A DNA stretch of 64,000 nt from Odoribacter lunatus (lineage in GTDB: Bacteria; Bacteroidota; Bacteroidia; Bacteroidales; Marinifilaceae), in assembly GCF_943193135.1 (NCBI RefSeq), contig NZ_CALPCZ010000002.1:62001-126000 (forward strand), given 5' to 3'. Each line of letters starts with the position of its first letter. Within the stretch, counting starts at the first letter, position 1. The notes under the pieces are model-generated. The model had not been told where the DNA came from. It saw nothing but the letters and a program-made list of their open reading frames with translations, and did not search any database. The position numbers and the translations under genes were made by a program. Below, piece after piece: positions 52,654 to 60,446 of this stretch.

Positions 52654-55600
52654 TTCCTTTTGAAAGCATTATATATAGTGCGGGAGTAATAAACAGTAAT
52701 GCGATTGTGCCGAGGAACATGCCACCGATAACACCTATTGCGAGGGATTTTGATCCATTTGAGCCTACTCCGGAAGCAAATATCATTGGAAGTAATCCAA
52801 GTATCATTGTCGCTGAAGTCATAATAATTGGTCTCAGACGATGCTTGGCAGCCAATAGTGCTGAAGTTTTTATATCATGACCGTTTCGTCGGGCTTCAAC
52901 TGCATATTCGGTGATAAGGATTGCTGTTTTTGCAAGAAGACCAATGAGCATAATAACCCCGGTCTGCATATAAATGTTGTTTTCCAACCCAAATATCCAA
53001 GCAAGGAGGAAACTACCGGTGAGACCGAAGGGCACTGATAGAATTACAGCAAATGGTATTGTCACACTCTCATAAAGCGCAGCCAGTATAAGGTATATGA
53101 ATATCACACAGATTATGAACACCCATGTTGAACTGTTACCAGTTTCAGCTTCCTCACGTGTCATTGCTCCGAATTCATATCCGTATCCACTCGGCAATGT
53201 TTCCTTTGCAACCTCCTCAATGGCTTTTATGGCTTGTCCGGAACTATATCCATCGGCAGGTGCTCCATTTATGGCAATCGACTGGAACAAATTAAAATGA
53301 GTCAGATTTTCAGCTCCATAAATTCTTGTCAATGTAACATAGTTTGAAATCGGTGACATTTGTCCGGATTTATTGCGGACAAAAATGTTACGCAGAGATT
53401 CTTCGCTTAATCGGCTTTCTGCCGGAGCCTGAAGCATTACCCTGTAAAGCTTTGAAAATCTATTTATATTGGAAGAATATGAACCGCCTACGTACGCTCC
53501 AAGTGTTCTTAGAACATCAACGGGTGAAATCCCATTCCGCTTACACATGGCGGCATCAACCTCAATCTTATATTGAGGGTAATTTGAATTGAATGAGGTC
53601 TGGGCTCTTGCAATCTCAGGCCGTTTAGTGAGTTCCGATATAAACTCCTGTGTGACATTTTCAAGATCCTTAACCGACTTGTCTGAAAAATCCTGAATAT
53701 GTACCTCAAAACCGTTAGTTACACCATATCCGGCTATTATAGGCTGTGCGAAAGACATAATTCTCGCATCCTTTATATCTGAAAGCCTGCGATAGATCTC
53801 AGCAATTACCGACTTATTGTCATCAGCCTTACCTTTCCTTTGTTCCCACGGTTTCAGCCTAATAATAAAGGTTCCATTAGAGGCCCCTTGTCCACCTAAC
53901 ATTCCCATGCCAATCGACTTTGAGTATATCTGAAATTGTGGAATATCTGAGATTTTTCCCTCAACCTCAGCCATTATCTGTTCAGTACGTGCTTTAGATG
54001 TACCCGGAGCGGCCTGAATATCCACTACTACAGTACCAGTATCCTCATCCGGCACCAGTCCAGTTTTAGTAATCGATAATAAAATAGCAAAAGAGCCAAT
54101 TGCCAATATAATAAATCCGATTACAATCCATTTATGCCGAAAAAGCACGGATAAAGAGGATTGATATTTACGTCCGATAGCGTTAAAGGCAGCATTGAAT
54201 GCCTTGGTAAATTTACCAGTCTCGTCGGCCGGTTTCATGATAATCACACATAGAGCCGGACTCAAAGTCATGGCATTGAAGGTCGATATAAGTACGGCAA
54301 CCGCCATTGTCAGTCCAAACTGTCTGTAAAAAATACCAACCGCTCCTTCAATGAAGCATACCGGGACAAAGACCGCCATAAATACGAGGGAGGTGGTGAT
54401 TAAGGGGCGCGATATACCGGCCATACCTTTCACGGTTGCTTGATAGGGAGATTTTTCACCGGTATCGAACTGTGACTGAACTGCCTCCACAACTACGATG
54501 GCATCATCAACTACAGTGCCTATGACCAAAACCAATGCAAAAAGAGTAAGCATATTTAGAGAGAAACCTGCAAAATATAGAAAAGCAAGAGTTCCTACCA
54601 GCGATACAATAATTGCAATACCGGGAATAAGGGATGAACGGAAATTTTGCAAAAACAGCATAACAACGAGTATCACCAGCACGATGGCTTCTATGAGTGT
54701 GTGAAGCACATTTGAGATAGACGCATCCATGAAACTCTTTACACTCATGAGGTCAACCAGCTCAAGCCCTTCGGGCAGTTTCTCCGCTGCACTTTTTATC
54801 ACTTTGTCTATTTTTTCGACAAGTTCATTTGCATTGCTTCCGGGCATCTGGGCTATCATGCAGTTTGTTCCCGGATGCCCTGAAAGTTCATTTTTGACAG
54901 AGTAGCTGAGTTGACCAAGTTCAACATCTGCGACATCGCCCAATCTCAGCACACCGCCATCAGGCGTAGAGCGGATTACCAATTGCTTGAACTCATCCTC
55001 AGTCTCATAGCGTCCACGATATTTCAAAGCGTATTGGAATGTATTTTCTCCATCTGCACCGAGTGTTCCGGTAGGGATTTCAATATTCTGCTCGGCAAGT
55101 ACCTCCTCAATATCTGCCGGGACTAAACCATGCACAGCCATTTTCTCCGGCTTCAGCCATATGCGCAATGAATAGTCGGAGCCAAACAAAGTAATATCTC
55201 CCACGCCCGGGACTCGTGCAAGGCGAGGCTCTATGTTTATCTTAAAATAATTAAAGATGAATTTCTGGTCATATCTGTCGTCCGGACTATAAAGAGCCAC
55301 AATCTTTGCCGTACTGTTCTGGCTTTTGCGTACGTTCACACCAGATTGGACGACCTCTGCCGGTAACAGTCCCTGAGCCTGCGCAATACGGTTCTGTACG
55401 TTCACGGCTGCCATATCAGAATCTGTGCCTTGTCGGAAATATATGGTTACGGTAGCCTGACCATTGTTATTTGCCGAAGATGTCATGTAGTTGATACCTT
55501 CCACTCCGTTTATCGCTTCTTCGAGTGGCGCAATGACCGAGCGTTGTAAGGTCTCGGCATTTGCACCTGTATAAGTTGCAGATACACGTACGGTCGGAGG

Positions 55601-55720
55601 AGCTATTTCAGGAAACTGCTCCATCGGAAGGCGTGAAAGTCCGATTGTGCCAAGTAAAACTATAAACACAGACAGAACACAGGACAACACCGGTCGGTCG
55701 ATAAAAGTCTTTATACTCAT
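52634..55720 (-). CDS. RND efflux pump permease, HAE1 type, without partner genes
   Basis: A 1028-residue inner membrane pump. The start is ATG 55720 (MSIKTFIDRPVLSCVLSVF), the usual RND beginning; the frame extends 11 codons further but past the -7 box. The proton-relay Asp pair is in VIGTVVDDAIVVVEA and the TM10 Lys in MLIGLLAKTAILITEY. It belongs to the MexB/AcrB-like HAE1 group and differs clearly from the pump at 2.4 kb. No membrane fusion or TolC gene flanks it, so it must borrow partners or be the remnant of an operon. Confidence 0.93.
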   Translation of the reverse strand: MSIKTFIDRPVLSCVLSVFIVLLGTIGLSRLPMEQFPEIAPPTVRVSATYTGANAETLQRSVIAPLEEAINGVEGINYMTSSANNNGQATVTIYFRQGTDSDMAAVNVQNRIAQAQGLLPAEVVQSGVNVRKSQNSTAKIVALYSPDDRYDQKFIFNYFKINIEPRLARVPGVGDITLFGSDYSLRIWLKPEKMAVHGLVPADIEEVLAEQNIEIPTGTLGADGENTFQYALKYRGRYETEDEFKQLVIRSTPDGGVLRLGDVADVELGQLSYSVKNELSGHPGTNCMIAQMPGSNANELVEKIDKVIKSAAEKLPEGLELVDLMSVKSFMDASISNVLHTLIEAIVLVILVVMLFLQNFRSSLIPGIAIIVSLVGTLAFLYFAGFSLNMLTLFALVLVIGTVVDDAIVVVEAVQSQFDTGEKSPYQATVKGMAGISRPLITTSLVFMAVFVPVCFIEGAVGIFYRQFGLTMAVAVLISTFNAMTLSPALCVIIMKPADETGKFTKAFNAAFNAIGRKYQSSLSVLFRHKWIVIGFIILAIGSFAILLSITKTGLVPDEDTGTVVVDIQAAPGTSKARTEQIMAEVEGKISDIPQFQIYSKSIGMGMLGGQGASNGTFIIRLKPWEQRKGKADDNKSVIAEIYRRLSDIKDARIMSFAQPIIAGYGVTNGFEVHIQDFSDKSVKDLENVTQEFISELTKRPEIARAQTSFNSNYPQYKIEVDAAMCKRNGISPVDVLRTLGAYVGGSYSSNINRFSKLYRVMLQAPAESRLSEESLRNIFVRNKSGQMSPISNYVTLTRIYGAENLTHFNLFQSIAINGAPADGYSSGQAIKAIEEVAKETLPSGYGYEFGAMTREEAETGNSSTWVFIICVIFIYLILAALYESVTIPFAVILSVPFGLTGSFLLAWIFGLENNIYMQTGVIMLIGLLAKTAILITEYAVEARRNGHDIKTSALLAAKHRLRPIIMTSATMILGLLPMIFASGVGSNGSKSLAIGVIGGMFLGTIALLFITPALYIMLSKGNVVSKC

Positions 55721-55739
55721 TGCTGAAAAAATTTTACAG

Positions 55740-55747
55740 CAAAAATA
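55740..55747 (-). promoter_or_regulatory. -7 box of the second RND gene
   Basis: TATTTTTG on the minus strand fits TAnnTTTG. The start near 55733 leaves a 13-nt leader to ATG 55720 and rules out the longer frame. Confidence 0.5.
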
Positions 55748-55824
55748 CGTCATAGACGCCCATACCGAGACTGATGGTGTACTATCACGAAAAACGCATA
55801 CCTTAAAGCGAATCTAGGACTATA

Positions 55825-55889
55825 TGTCGAGCTGATGAATAAATCATTGTTCCGGCTGGAATTGGAGAATTATTGTCGAGCTTATGAAT
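55825..55889. repeat. Short direct repeat upstream of the RND gene
   Basis: TGTCGAGCTGATGAAT (55825-55840) and TGTCGAGCTTATGAAT (55874-55889) differ at one base and are 49 bp apart. A short plus-strand frame runs through both (MNKSLFRLELENYCRAYELS from about 55835) but resembles no known protein. The rest of 55748-56008 holds no gene that I can support. Confidence 0.45.
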
Positions 55890-55951
55890 TATCAAATATT
55901 CTGCGGAGACGTCGAAAAGGAGGAAAGATTTCATAGTCTTTTTTATAAAGC

Positions 55952-55987
55952 GTTATGGTCTATCATCGGCTAATGATAGACCATAAC
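55952..55987. terminator. 15-bp hairpin after the cupin gene
   Basis: Perfect stem GTTATGGTCTATCAT (55952-55966) / ATGATAGACCATAAC (55973-55987), loop CGGCTA. It lies 22 bp past the cupin stop on the minus strand. No T run follows on either strand, so it may stabilise the mRNA end rather than terminate. Confidence 0.6.
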
Positions 55988-56008
55988 ACTAACTTACGGA
56001 TTGTATAG

Positions 56009-56344
56009 TTAAAGATAATCCTCGCGTTGAGGAGTGAAGACATCCACCACTTCACCTCCTTCAAGCACCTCAAAGGAGTGAGGTGTGTTGCCCGGGATAG
56101 CGTATGAATCTCCGGCAGTCAGGATAACATCAATTCGCGGCTCAGTCTCCACTATCAGACGGTATTGACCGGAAATCACATATCCGCACTGCTCGTGAGG
56201 GTGGTGATGGGTTGTAGCGTAATTGCCTTTCACGTAATTCATTTTTGTGACCATCGATTTCTCGCCGACAGCAAGGGAATCAAGGTTGACACCCTTGAAC
56301 ACTCGCTTCAGGGCATCCTCTCGTTTTACTACGATTTTCTGCAT
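56009..56344 (-). CDS. Small single-domain cupin
   Basis: A 111-residue beta-barrel protein. Metal-binding residues are in THHHPHEQCGYV (first cupin motif, His-rich plus Glu) and GNTPHSFEVLEGG (second motif His). Such small cupins bind or convert small molecules, or act as sensors. It starts 17 bp after the MarR-GNAT gene and should share its promoter and repressor. Confidence 0.88.
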   Translation of the reverse strand: MQKIVVKREDALKRVFKGVNLDSLAVGEKSMVTKMNYVKGNYATTHHHPHEQCGYVISGQYRLIVETEPRIDVILTAGDSYAIPGNTPHSFEVLEGGEVVDVFTPQREDYL

Positions 56345-56361
56345 AGCAATTTTGTTATTTG

Positions 56362-57312
56362 TTATAATGTTAATTCCATTTGTATGTCACCACGCTCGTA
56401 AGCTGGATGATATTCTTCAAGTTCTTTAAAACCAAGTTTACGGTAGAGATTGATTGCGGGCTTTAAAAGTGTATTGCTTTCAAGGAATATTTTCCTGGCA
56501 CCCGATTTTCGGGCAAATTCAAGCGTAGCACGACACATCTTCTCACCAACCCCGAGTCCGCGAGCCTCTGGATCTACGGCCAGCTTTGCAAGCTCAAAAT
56601 CATACTCTGTACCTTCCATTCTACATAGGGCTACGACACCCATCGGCTCACCATTGACAAGTGCCACAAAGATGTGTCCCCCTTTTGAAAGTATCGAACT
56701 GTCAGGGTCATTAAGCACTTCGAGGTCATGCGGTTCAAGCGACCAGTGGCTGTTTATCCACATTATATTCAGCCTCTTGAATGTCATAAAATATTCCGGC
56801 CGATAGTCTACAATTTCTACAACTCTTTTATCTCTCAGGGCTTTCAAGTCTTGTACTCTTTTCAGTAGCGACTTCTCTGCCAAAGCTTTTTCCCAGTTGT
56901 CAAGAGCCAGCCAAAGTTTATCAGATGACCGTATCTCTATCGTCCTGACAACACTTTCTACATCCTTGCAGACTTGGATAAGTCTATCTTTCAAATCCAC
57001 TCCTTTTTCAGTCAGAGCTATGATTGTCGTTCTGCGATCCTCATCAGATTTGCCATCAGTCACAAATCCTGCGTTTTTCAGCTCCTTAACAATATTACTT
57101 ACCGAAGGATGGCTCTGTCCGATAGCCTTTGCAATTCCGGTAATACTACAATCCGAGCCATCTAAAAGCATAAACAGTACCGGGAACCATTTAGGCTTTA
57201 TATCAATGCCATATAATTTATAGATTTCGGTAGCCTCGCGTGTAATTTCATCAGCAAGCCAGCGAAGTCTGCTGCCCATCGCCATTATACCGGATTTATC
57301 AAAGAATATCAT
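56362..57312 (-). CDS. MarR-GNAT fusion: repressor with acetyltransferase domain
   Basis: A 316-residue two-domain protein. Residues 1 to about 150 are a MarR winged helix (ITGIAKAIGQSHPSVSNIVK, KSDEDRRTTIIALTEKG). Residues about 165-316 are a GNAT acetyltransferase with the acetyl-CoA loop DPEARGLGVGEKMCRATLEF and LYRKLGFKELEEYHP. Fusions of this sort exist in several phyla; the acetylated substrate is unknown. A 20-bp perfect palindrome covers its transcription start, indicating autorepression. ATG 57312 is used; ATG 57285 is an alternative. Confidence 0.88.
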   Translation of the reverse strand: MIFFDKSGIMAMGSRLRWLADEITREATEIYKLYGIDIKPKWFPVLFMLLDGSDCSITGIAKAIGQSHPSVSNIVKELKNAGFVTDGKSDEDRRTTIIALTEKGVDLKDRLIQVCKDVESVVRTIEIRSSDKLWLALDNWEKALAEKSLLKRVQDLKALRDKRVVEIVDYRPEYFMTFKRLNIMWINSHWSLEPHDLEVLNDPDSSILSKGGHIFVALVNGEPMGVVALCRMEGTEYDFELAKLAVDPEARGLGVGEKMCRATLEFARKSGARKIFLESNTLLKPAINLYRKLGFKELEEYHPAYERGDIQMELTL

Positions 57313-57327
57313 ATATGATGTAATTAG

Positions 57328-57352
57328 TTGCGTAATCGATTACGCAAAATTA
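57328..57352 (-). promoter_or_regulatory. MarR-GNAT promoter and palindromic operator
   Basis: The -7 box TAATTTTG (57345-57352, minus strand) is partly covered by the perfect palindrome TTGCGTAATCGATTACGCAA (57328-57347), which also spans the expected start near 57338. This is the placement and symmetry expected of a MarR-family operator. Confidence 0.8.
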
Positions 57353-57402
57353 GTGAAAATTTCTGATCTGACAAAATTAATTAAAAAAACATCAATATTT
57401 CG

Positions 57403-57685
57403 TCATCGTAGTTTTGTAATAAACCCTCTCAGTGCAAAGGCGAAAGGTTCTGGAGCTTCCATGGCGGTAAAATGTCCGCCGTAGGGCATCTCCGAGAACT
57501 GGACAAGTGGGTAATTGCGGTCAATCCACGGCTTAGGTACAGGTAAAATATCTTTCGGGAACCGTGCGATAGCGGTTGGAACATTCACTTTACCCATCGG
57601 AGGGAGAGTATAGGAATTGCCGTAATATTGTCTAATGGATGATTATGCGCAGTTGGTCATCCAGTAGAGAGCCAAGTTGTTACAA
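57403..57685 (-). pseudogene. Truncated epoxide hydrolase-like alpha/beta hydrolase
   Basis: Only the C-terminal 90 or so residues remain. On the minus strand from about 57685 the frame reads NNLALYWMTNCA, then an in-frame TAA, then SSIRQYYGNSYTLPP, and continues as the open part (57403-57597) with VNVPTAIARFPKDI, MPYGGHFTAMEAPEPFA and a final RGFITKLR. These match the C-terminal third of the bacterial epoxide hydrolase family, including the catalytic His of GGHF. The 5' part is missing and abuts the LytTR regulator gene. Confidence 0.75.
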
Positions 57686-57688
57686 TTT

Positions 57689-58435
57689 TTATTTAGTGAG
57701 CCACGACTTGAATTCACTCGCGCGATTCTTTGCAATATAAATTTCTTCGGGAGTCTCGGCCGTGAGACGTAAGCGCAGACGGCTATCAAACCAAACAGTT
57801 ATGTCGGCAATTTGGTTGCGATTGATTATGAACTGCTTGTTGGCGCGAAAAAAGAGCGTCGGGTCAAGATTTTTAATCATCGTATCCAATGGCTTGTTGT
57901 ATATATAAGAGGTTTCTGCAGTGGTGATTATTTCCGTCTTGCGGTCAGTGGAATAAATGCAGGCAATATCTTCTACTGCAAGCGGGATGATTTTATCCTT
58001 TATAGCAACAAGAATACGGGATTGGTACTTAGGCTTCTCTGTTAGTTGATTTATACGGAATATATAGCTGTTTAGGTCAGAGGCGGTAAGTCGTTTGAAC
58101 TTTTCAAAGGCTCGTTCGAGATCCGTCTGCTTTATCGGTTTCAGGAGATAGTCGATGCTGTTGACCTTGAAGGCATCGAGGGCATATTGGTCGTAGGCTG
58201 TAGTAAAAATTATCGGAGTGGAGACTTCGATATGATCAAATAAAGAGAAGGCAGAGCCATCAGAGAGATGAATGTCCATAAAAATCAAATCTGCGTGGTT
58301 CTGCATAAGCCATTGCTGTGTCTGTTCTACACTTTCGGTGACCGCTGCTATTTCAATAGCACGGTCAACCTTGTAAAGCAGATATTCCAGATTATCTACA
58401 GCAGCAGTTTCATCTTCAACAATCAAAACTCTCAT
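57689..58435 (-). CDS. LytTR-family response regulator
   Basis: A 248-residue regulator. The receiver has Asp54 as acceptor (LIFMDIHLSDG), the acidic pair in LIVEDET and Lys in IDYLLKPIKQTDL. A C-terminal LytTR DNA-binding domain follows (KDKIIPLAVEDIACIYS, RANKQFIINRNQIADI). Its start overlaps the kinase gene by 20 bp, so the two are translationally coupled. Confidence 0.95.
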   Translation of the reverse strand: MRVLIVEDETAAVDNLEYLLYKVDRAIEIAAVTESVEQTQQWLMQNHADLIFMDIHLSDGSAFSLFDHIEVSTPIIFTTAYDQYALDAFKVNSIDYLLKPIKQTDLERAFEKFKRLTASDLNSYIFRINQLTEKPKYQSRILVAIKDKIIPLAVEDIACIYSTDRKTEIITTAETSYIYNKPLDTMIKNLDPTLFFRANKQFIINRNQIADITVWFDSRLRLRLTAETPEEIYIAKNRASEFKSWLTK

Positions 58436-59459
58436 ATTTTTTCAACGGTAGAATTACTCTGAATATTTTGTCATCGCTTTCGACCTTAATCTCATTGCCA
58501 CATAAAAGACGAAAGCGGTTACGGAGATTTTCAAGTCCGGTCCCAGTAGAGTGAACTGGAGAACTCTTAGGGCAAATCGCGTTTTCTACAATAAGATTCC
58601 CGTCGGCTGTTGTAAATATATCAACATTCATCTTATGGTCGGAGTCAATACGGTTATGACCGGTTATATTTTCCAATAGAGGTAGCAATGAAAGCACCGG
58701 GAGTTTGTACTCCTTATATCGAGCATCGATATGGAGGTTATAATAGAGTTTACCACCGAAACGTACTTCCATGACGTGTGAGAACACATCTACAAAATTG
58801 ATTTCTTCAATAAGTGAAACTAACTGCCTACGGTCGCTATGGAGAATGTATCGGAATATATCTGAAAGTTGTGCAACATATTCAAGCGTAACCTCATCAT
58901 TTCCTTTCCTGACAAGAGAAGAAATCGCACCTAACGAATTGAAGAAGAAGTGTGGATTAATTTGATTTGCAAGTGCATCGTATCGACTTTGTAGGCTTTC
59001 TATTTTCAACTGCTCTATAAGTTTTTCCTTTTGTCTTTTTACGTTATTGAGATCGGCTATATAACCAATGAACGTACAAAGTAGGCTGACAACAAGAAAT
59101 TGAAAAGTCAGGTGCTTCGCTACTGTACCAGACTGAATTCCAAATAACGGAACAAGATATGAAATTGTAAGAAATAATACTCCGGCAATAAATGAGTACA
59201 GAATATTTTTGCCAAAACGCCCTACAAATCCACTATTATTTATTTGTTTGATATTATAGCCAATCTGAAAGTAGAATAGAATGAAGAAAAATACACAACG
59301 AAAGATAAAAGACCCCCAGAATGATAATTGAGAACCAGATTGGAGATTAGCTACATTCCAAGGTATCCACATCACATTCGGATATGTGATGAAGAACATG
59401 CATAAGAAACTTATAGCAATCCTATGTTTCTGACTTTTGTATAAATCTACTTCTTTCAC
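58416..59459 (-). CDS. LytS/YehU-type sensor histidine kinase
   Basis: A 347-residue kinase with four hydrophobic helices in the first 140 residues (about 12-32, 48-68, 88-106, 118-136) and no large periplasmic domain. The His_kinase motif QINPHFFFNSLGAIS places the phosphorylated His at 170. The ATP-binding part has HSTGTGLENLRNRF. Partner of the LytTR regulator. It starts 25 bp after the XRE regulator gene, so all may be in one unit. Confidence 0.93.
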   Translation of the reverse strand: MKEVDLYKSQKHRIAISFLCMFFITYPNVMWIPWNVANLQSGSQLSFWGSFIFRCVFFFILFYFQIGYNIKQINNSGFVGRFGKNILYSFIAGVLFLTISYLVPLFGIQSGTVAKHLTFQFLVVSLLCTFIGYIADLNNVKRQKEKLIEQLKIESLQSRYDALANQINPHFFFNSLGAISSLVRKGNDEVTLEYVAQLSDIFRYILHSDRRQLVSLIEEINFVDVFSHVMEVRFGGKLYYNLHIDARYKEYKLPVLSLLPLLENITGHNRIDSDHKMNVDIFTTADGNLIVENAICPKSSPVHSTGTGLENLRNRFRLLCGNEIKVESDDKIFRVILPLKKYESFDC

Positions 59460-59484
59460 TATTAAACTTACCGATTTGGCAATA

Positions 59485-59751
59485 TTATCCCACAGTTATT
59501 ATCGGCTGGCCGAAGAATGAAGACAGCATTGCGAGTGTTGATACAGTGAAATTATGTTCACCACTCAACCAACGGGTAATCTCGCTCGGACGTTTGCCTA
59601 TGGCATCGGCAAGCTGCTTCTTTGTAAGCCCTTTTTCCCGCATCAGAGAGTCAAGCCGGTTGGAAATCTGAAATGAAAGCCGAGCTTCAGCCCTTTCTTC
59701 AGGTGTGATATCACTTAATAACTCCCGTAGAGAAGTTTTTGCCTGTTTCAT
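59485..59751 (-). CDS. XRE-family helix-turn-helix regulator
   Basis: An 88-residue protein with an HTH_3 domain at residues about 30-80 (MREKGLTKKQLADAIGKRPS, then EITRWLSGEHNFTVSTLAML). The size resembles antitoxins of the HigA kind. Its ATG overlaps the TGA stop of a small acidic frame just upstream, so the two were translationally coupled. No RelE/HigB-type toxin is recognisable next to it. Confidence 0.85.
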   Translation of the reverse strand: MKQAKTSLRELLSDITPEERAEARLSFQISNRLDSLMREKGLTKKQLADAIGKRPSEITRWLSGEHNFTVSTLAMLSSFFGQPIITVG

Positions 59752-59932
59752 ATATCAAATGTTTTATCTGTTTCAATCTCATTTTCCGTGATAATAACAC
59801 TTCCATCAGCTACACCCTCCTTAAGCAGTTCCTCTAAACGCTGCAACGTTAGGACGTATCCACTTAATGCATCATCTTCATAGAGTGTACAGTTCTCTGT
59901 CTGATCCAATAGGAGTAGTTCTACTCACTCAT
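59748..59932 (-). pseudogene. Small acidic ORF coupled to the XRE gene, frameshifted near its start
   Basis: The frame ending at TGA 59748 encodes about 53 residues from TTG 59909 (DQTENCTLYEDDALSGYVLT, then QRLEELLKEGVADGSVIITE). The best start by promoter position is ATG 59932, 18 nt after the predicted transcript start, but from there ATG AGT GAG is followed by TAG. One missing base after GAG would restore the long frame. It may be a real frameshift, an assembly error, or a TTG-started gene. The small size, acidity and coupling suggest the partner of the XRE protein. Confidence 0.5.
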
Positions 59933-59956
59933 AATATCTTGTTTTCTATTATAACG

Positions 59957-59964
59957 CAAATATA
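59957..59964 (-). promoter_or_regulatory. -7 box of the small ORF-XRE unit
   Basis: TATATTTG on the minus strand fits TAnnTTTG; start near 59950. A 13-bp inverted match (TAATATCTTGTTT at 59932-59944 and its complement at 60043-60055) brackets it. Confidence 0.6.
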
Positions 59965-60446
59965 CGACAATTATTTCACATTTATGCGAAATATGAGATT
60001 CTTTTCACTTCAAAACAAAGGGTTGCCAATGACAATTTTAGGAAACAAGATATTACCGACTATTTTTCTCCCTATGGATAGGGGGATTAACAATAATAAT
60101 TTGTAATTTGCATTGAATTAAGACAGTATGATTCGGTTTTGTTACAAAGGTTATATTAGGGTTCGCTTTGAACTTCTAAAAATCTGCGGACAACTGCTAT
60201 TCTCACCTTGGAGTCGTGATGACTTCCCTACAAATCTAACGAAAATCTGTTCTTAGTTTCAACAACCGAACAGACACAGGGCGATAGAATAAAGCTTGGG
60301 AACAATCACTCAAAATCCTACACAACTAAATCTGAGTATCAGACAATTACTTCAAAATATGTACCCCGTTCCGAGGTATCACCAAAACACCCGTAAGAAA
60401 ATAAACAGTTACCCACGCTTGGTCTATATACAATAAAACCAAAAGT
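59965..60446. other. Gene-poor stretch at the right edge of the accessory segment
   Basis: About 480 bp without a gene I can support. A 79-codon plus-strand frame (59867-60106) has no protein-like features and overlaps the promoter and small ORF. The stretch contains no tRNA gene, terminator or obvious attachment site. It separates the XRE unit from the clpB stop and probably holds the right junction of the acquired DNA. Confidence 0.5.

Noticed and set aside
59485-59932. Complete HigBA-type toxin-antitoxin module
   Set aside because: The XRE protein could be an antitoxin, but the upstream small frame shows no RelE/HigB toxin features and is acidic.
59867-60106. 79-codon plus-strand frame near the XRE unit
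   Set aside because: Overlaps the small ORF and its promoter on the opposite strand and has no protein-like pattern.
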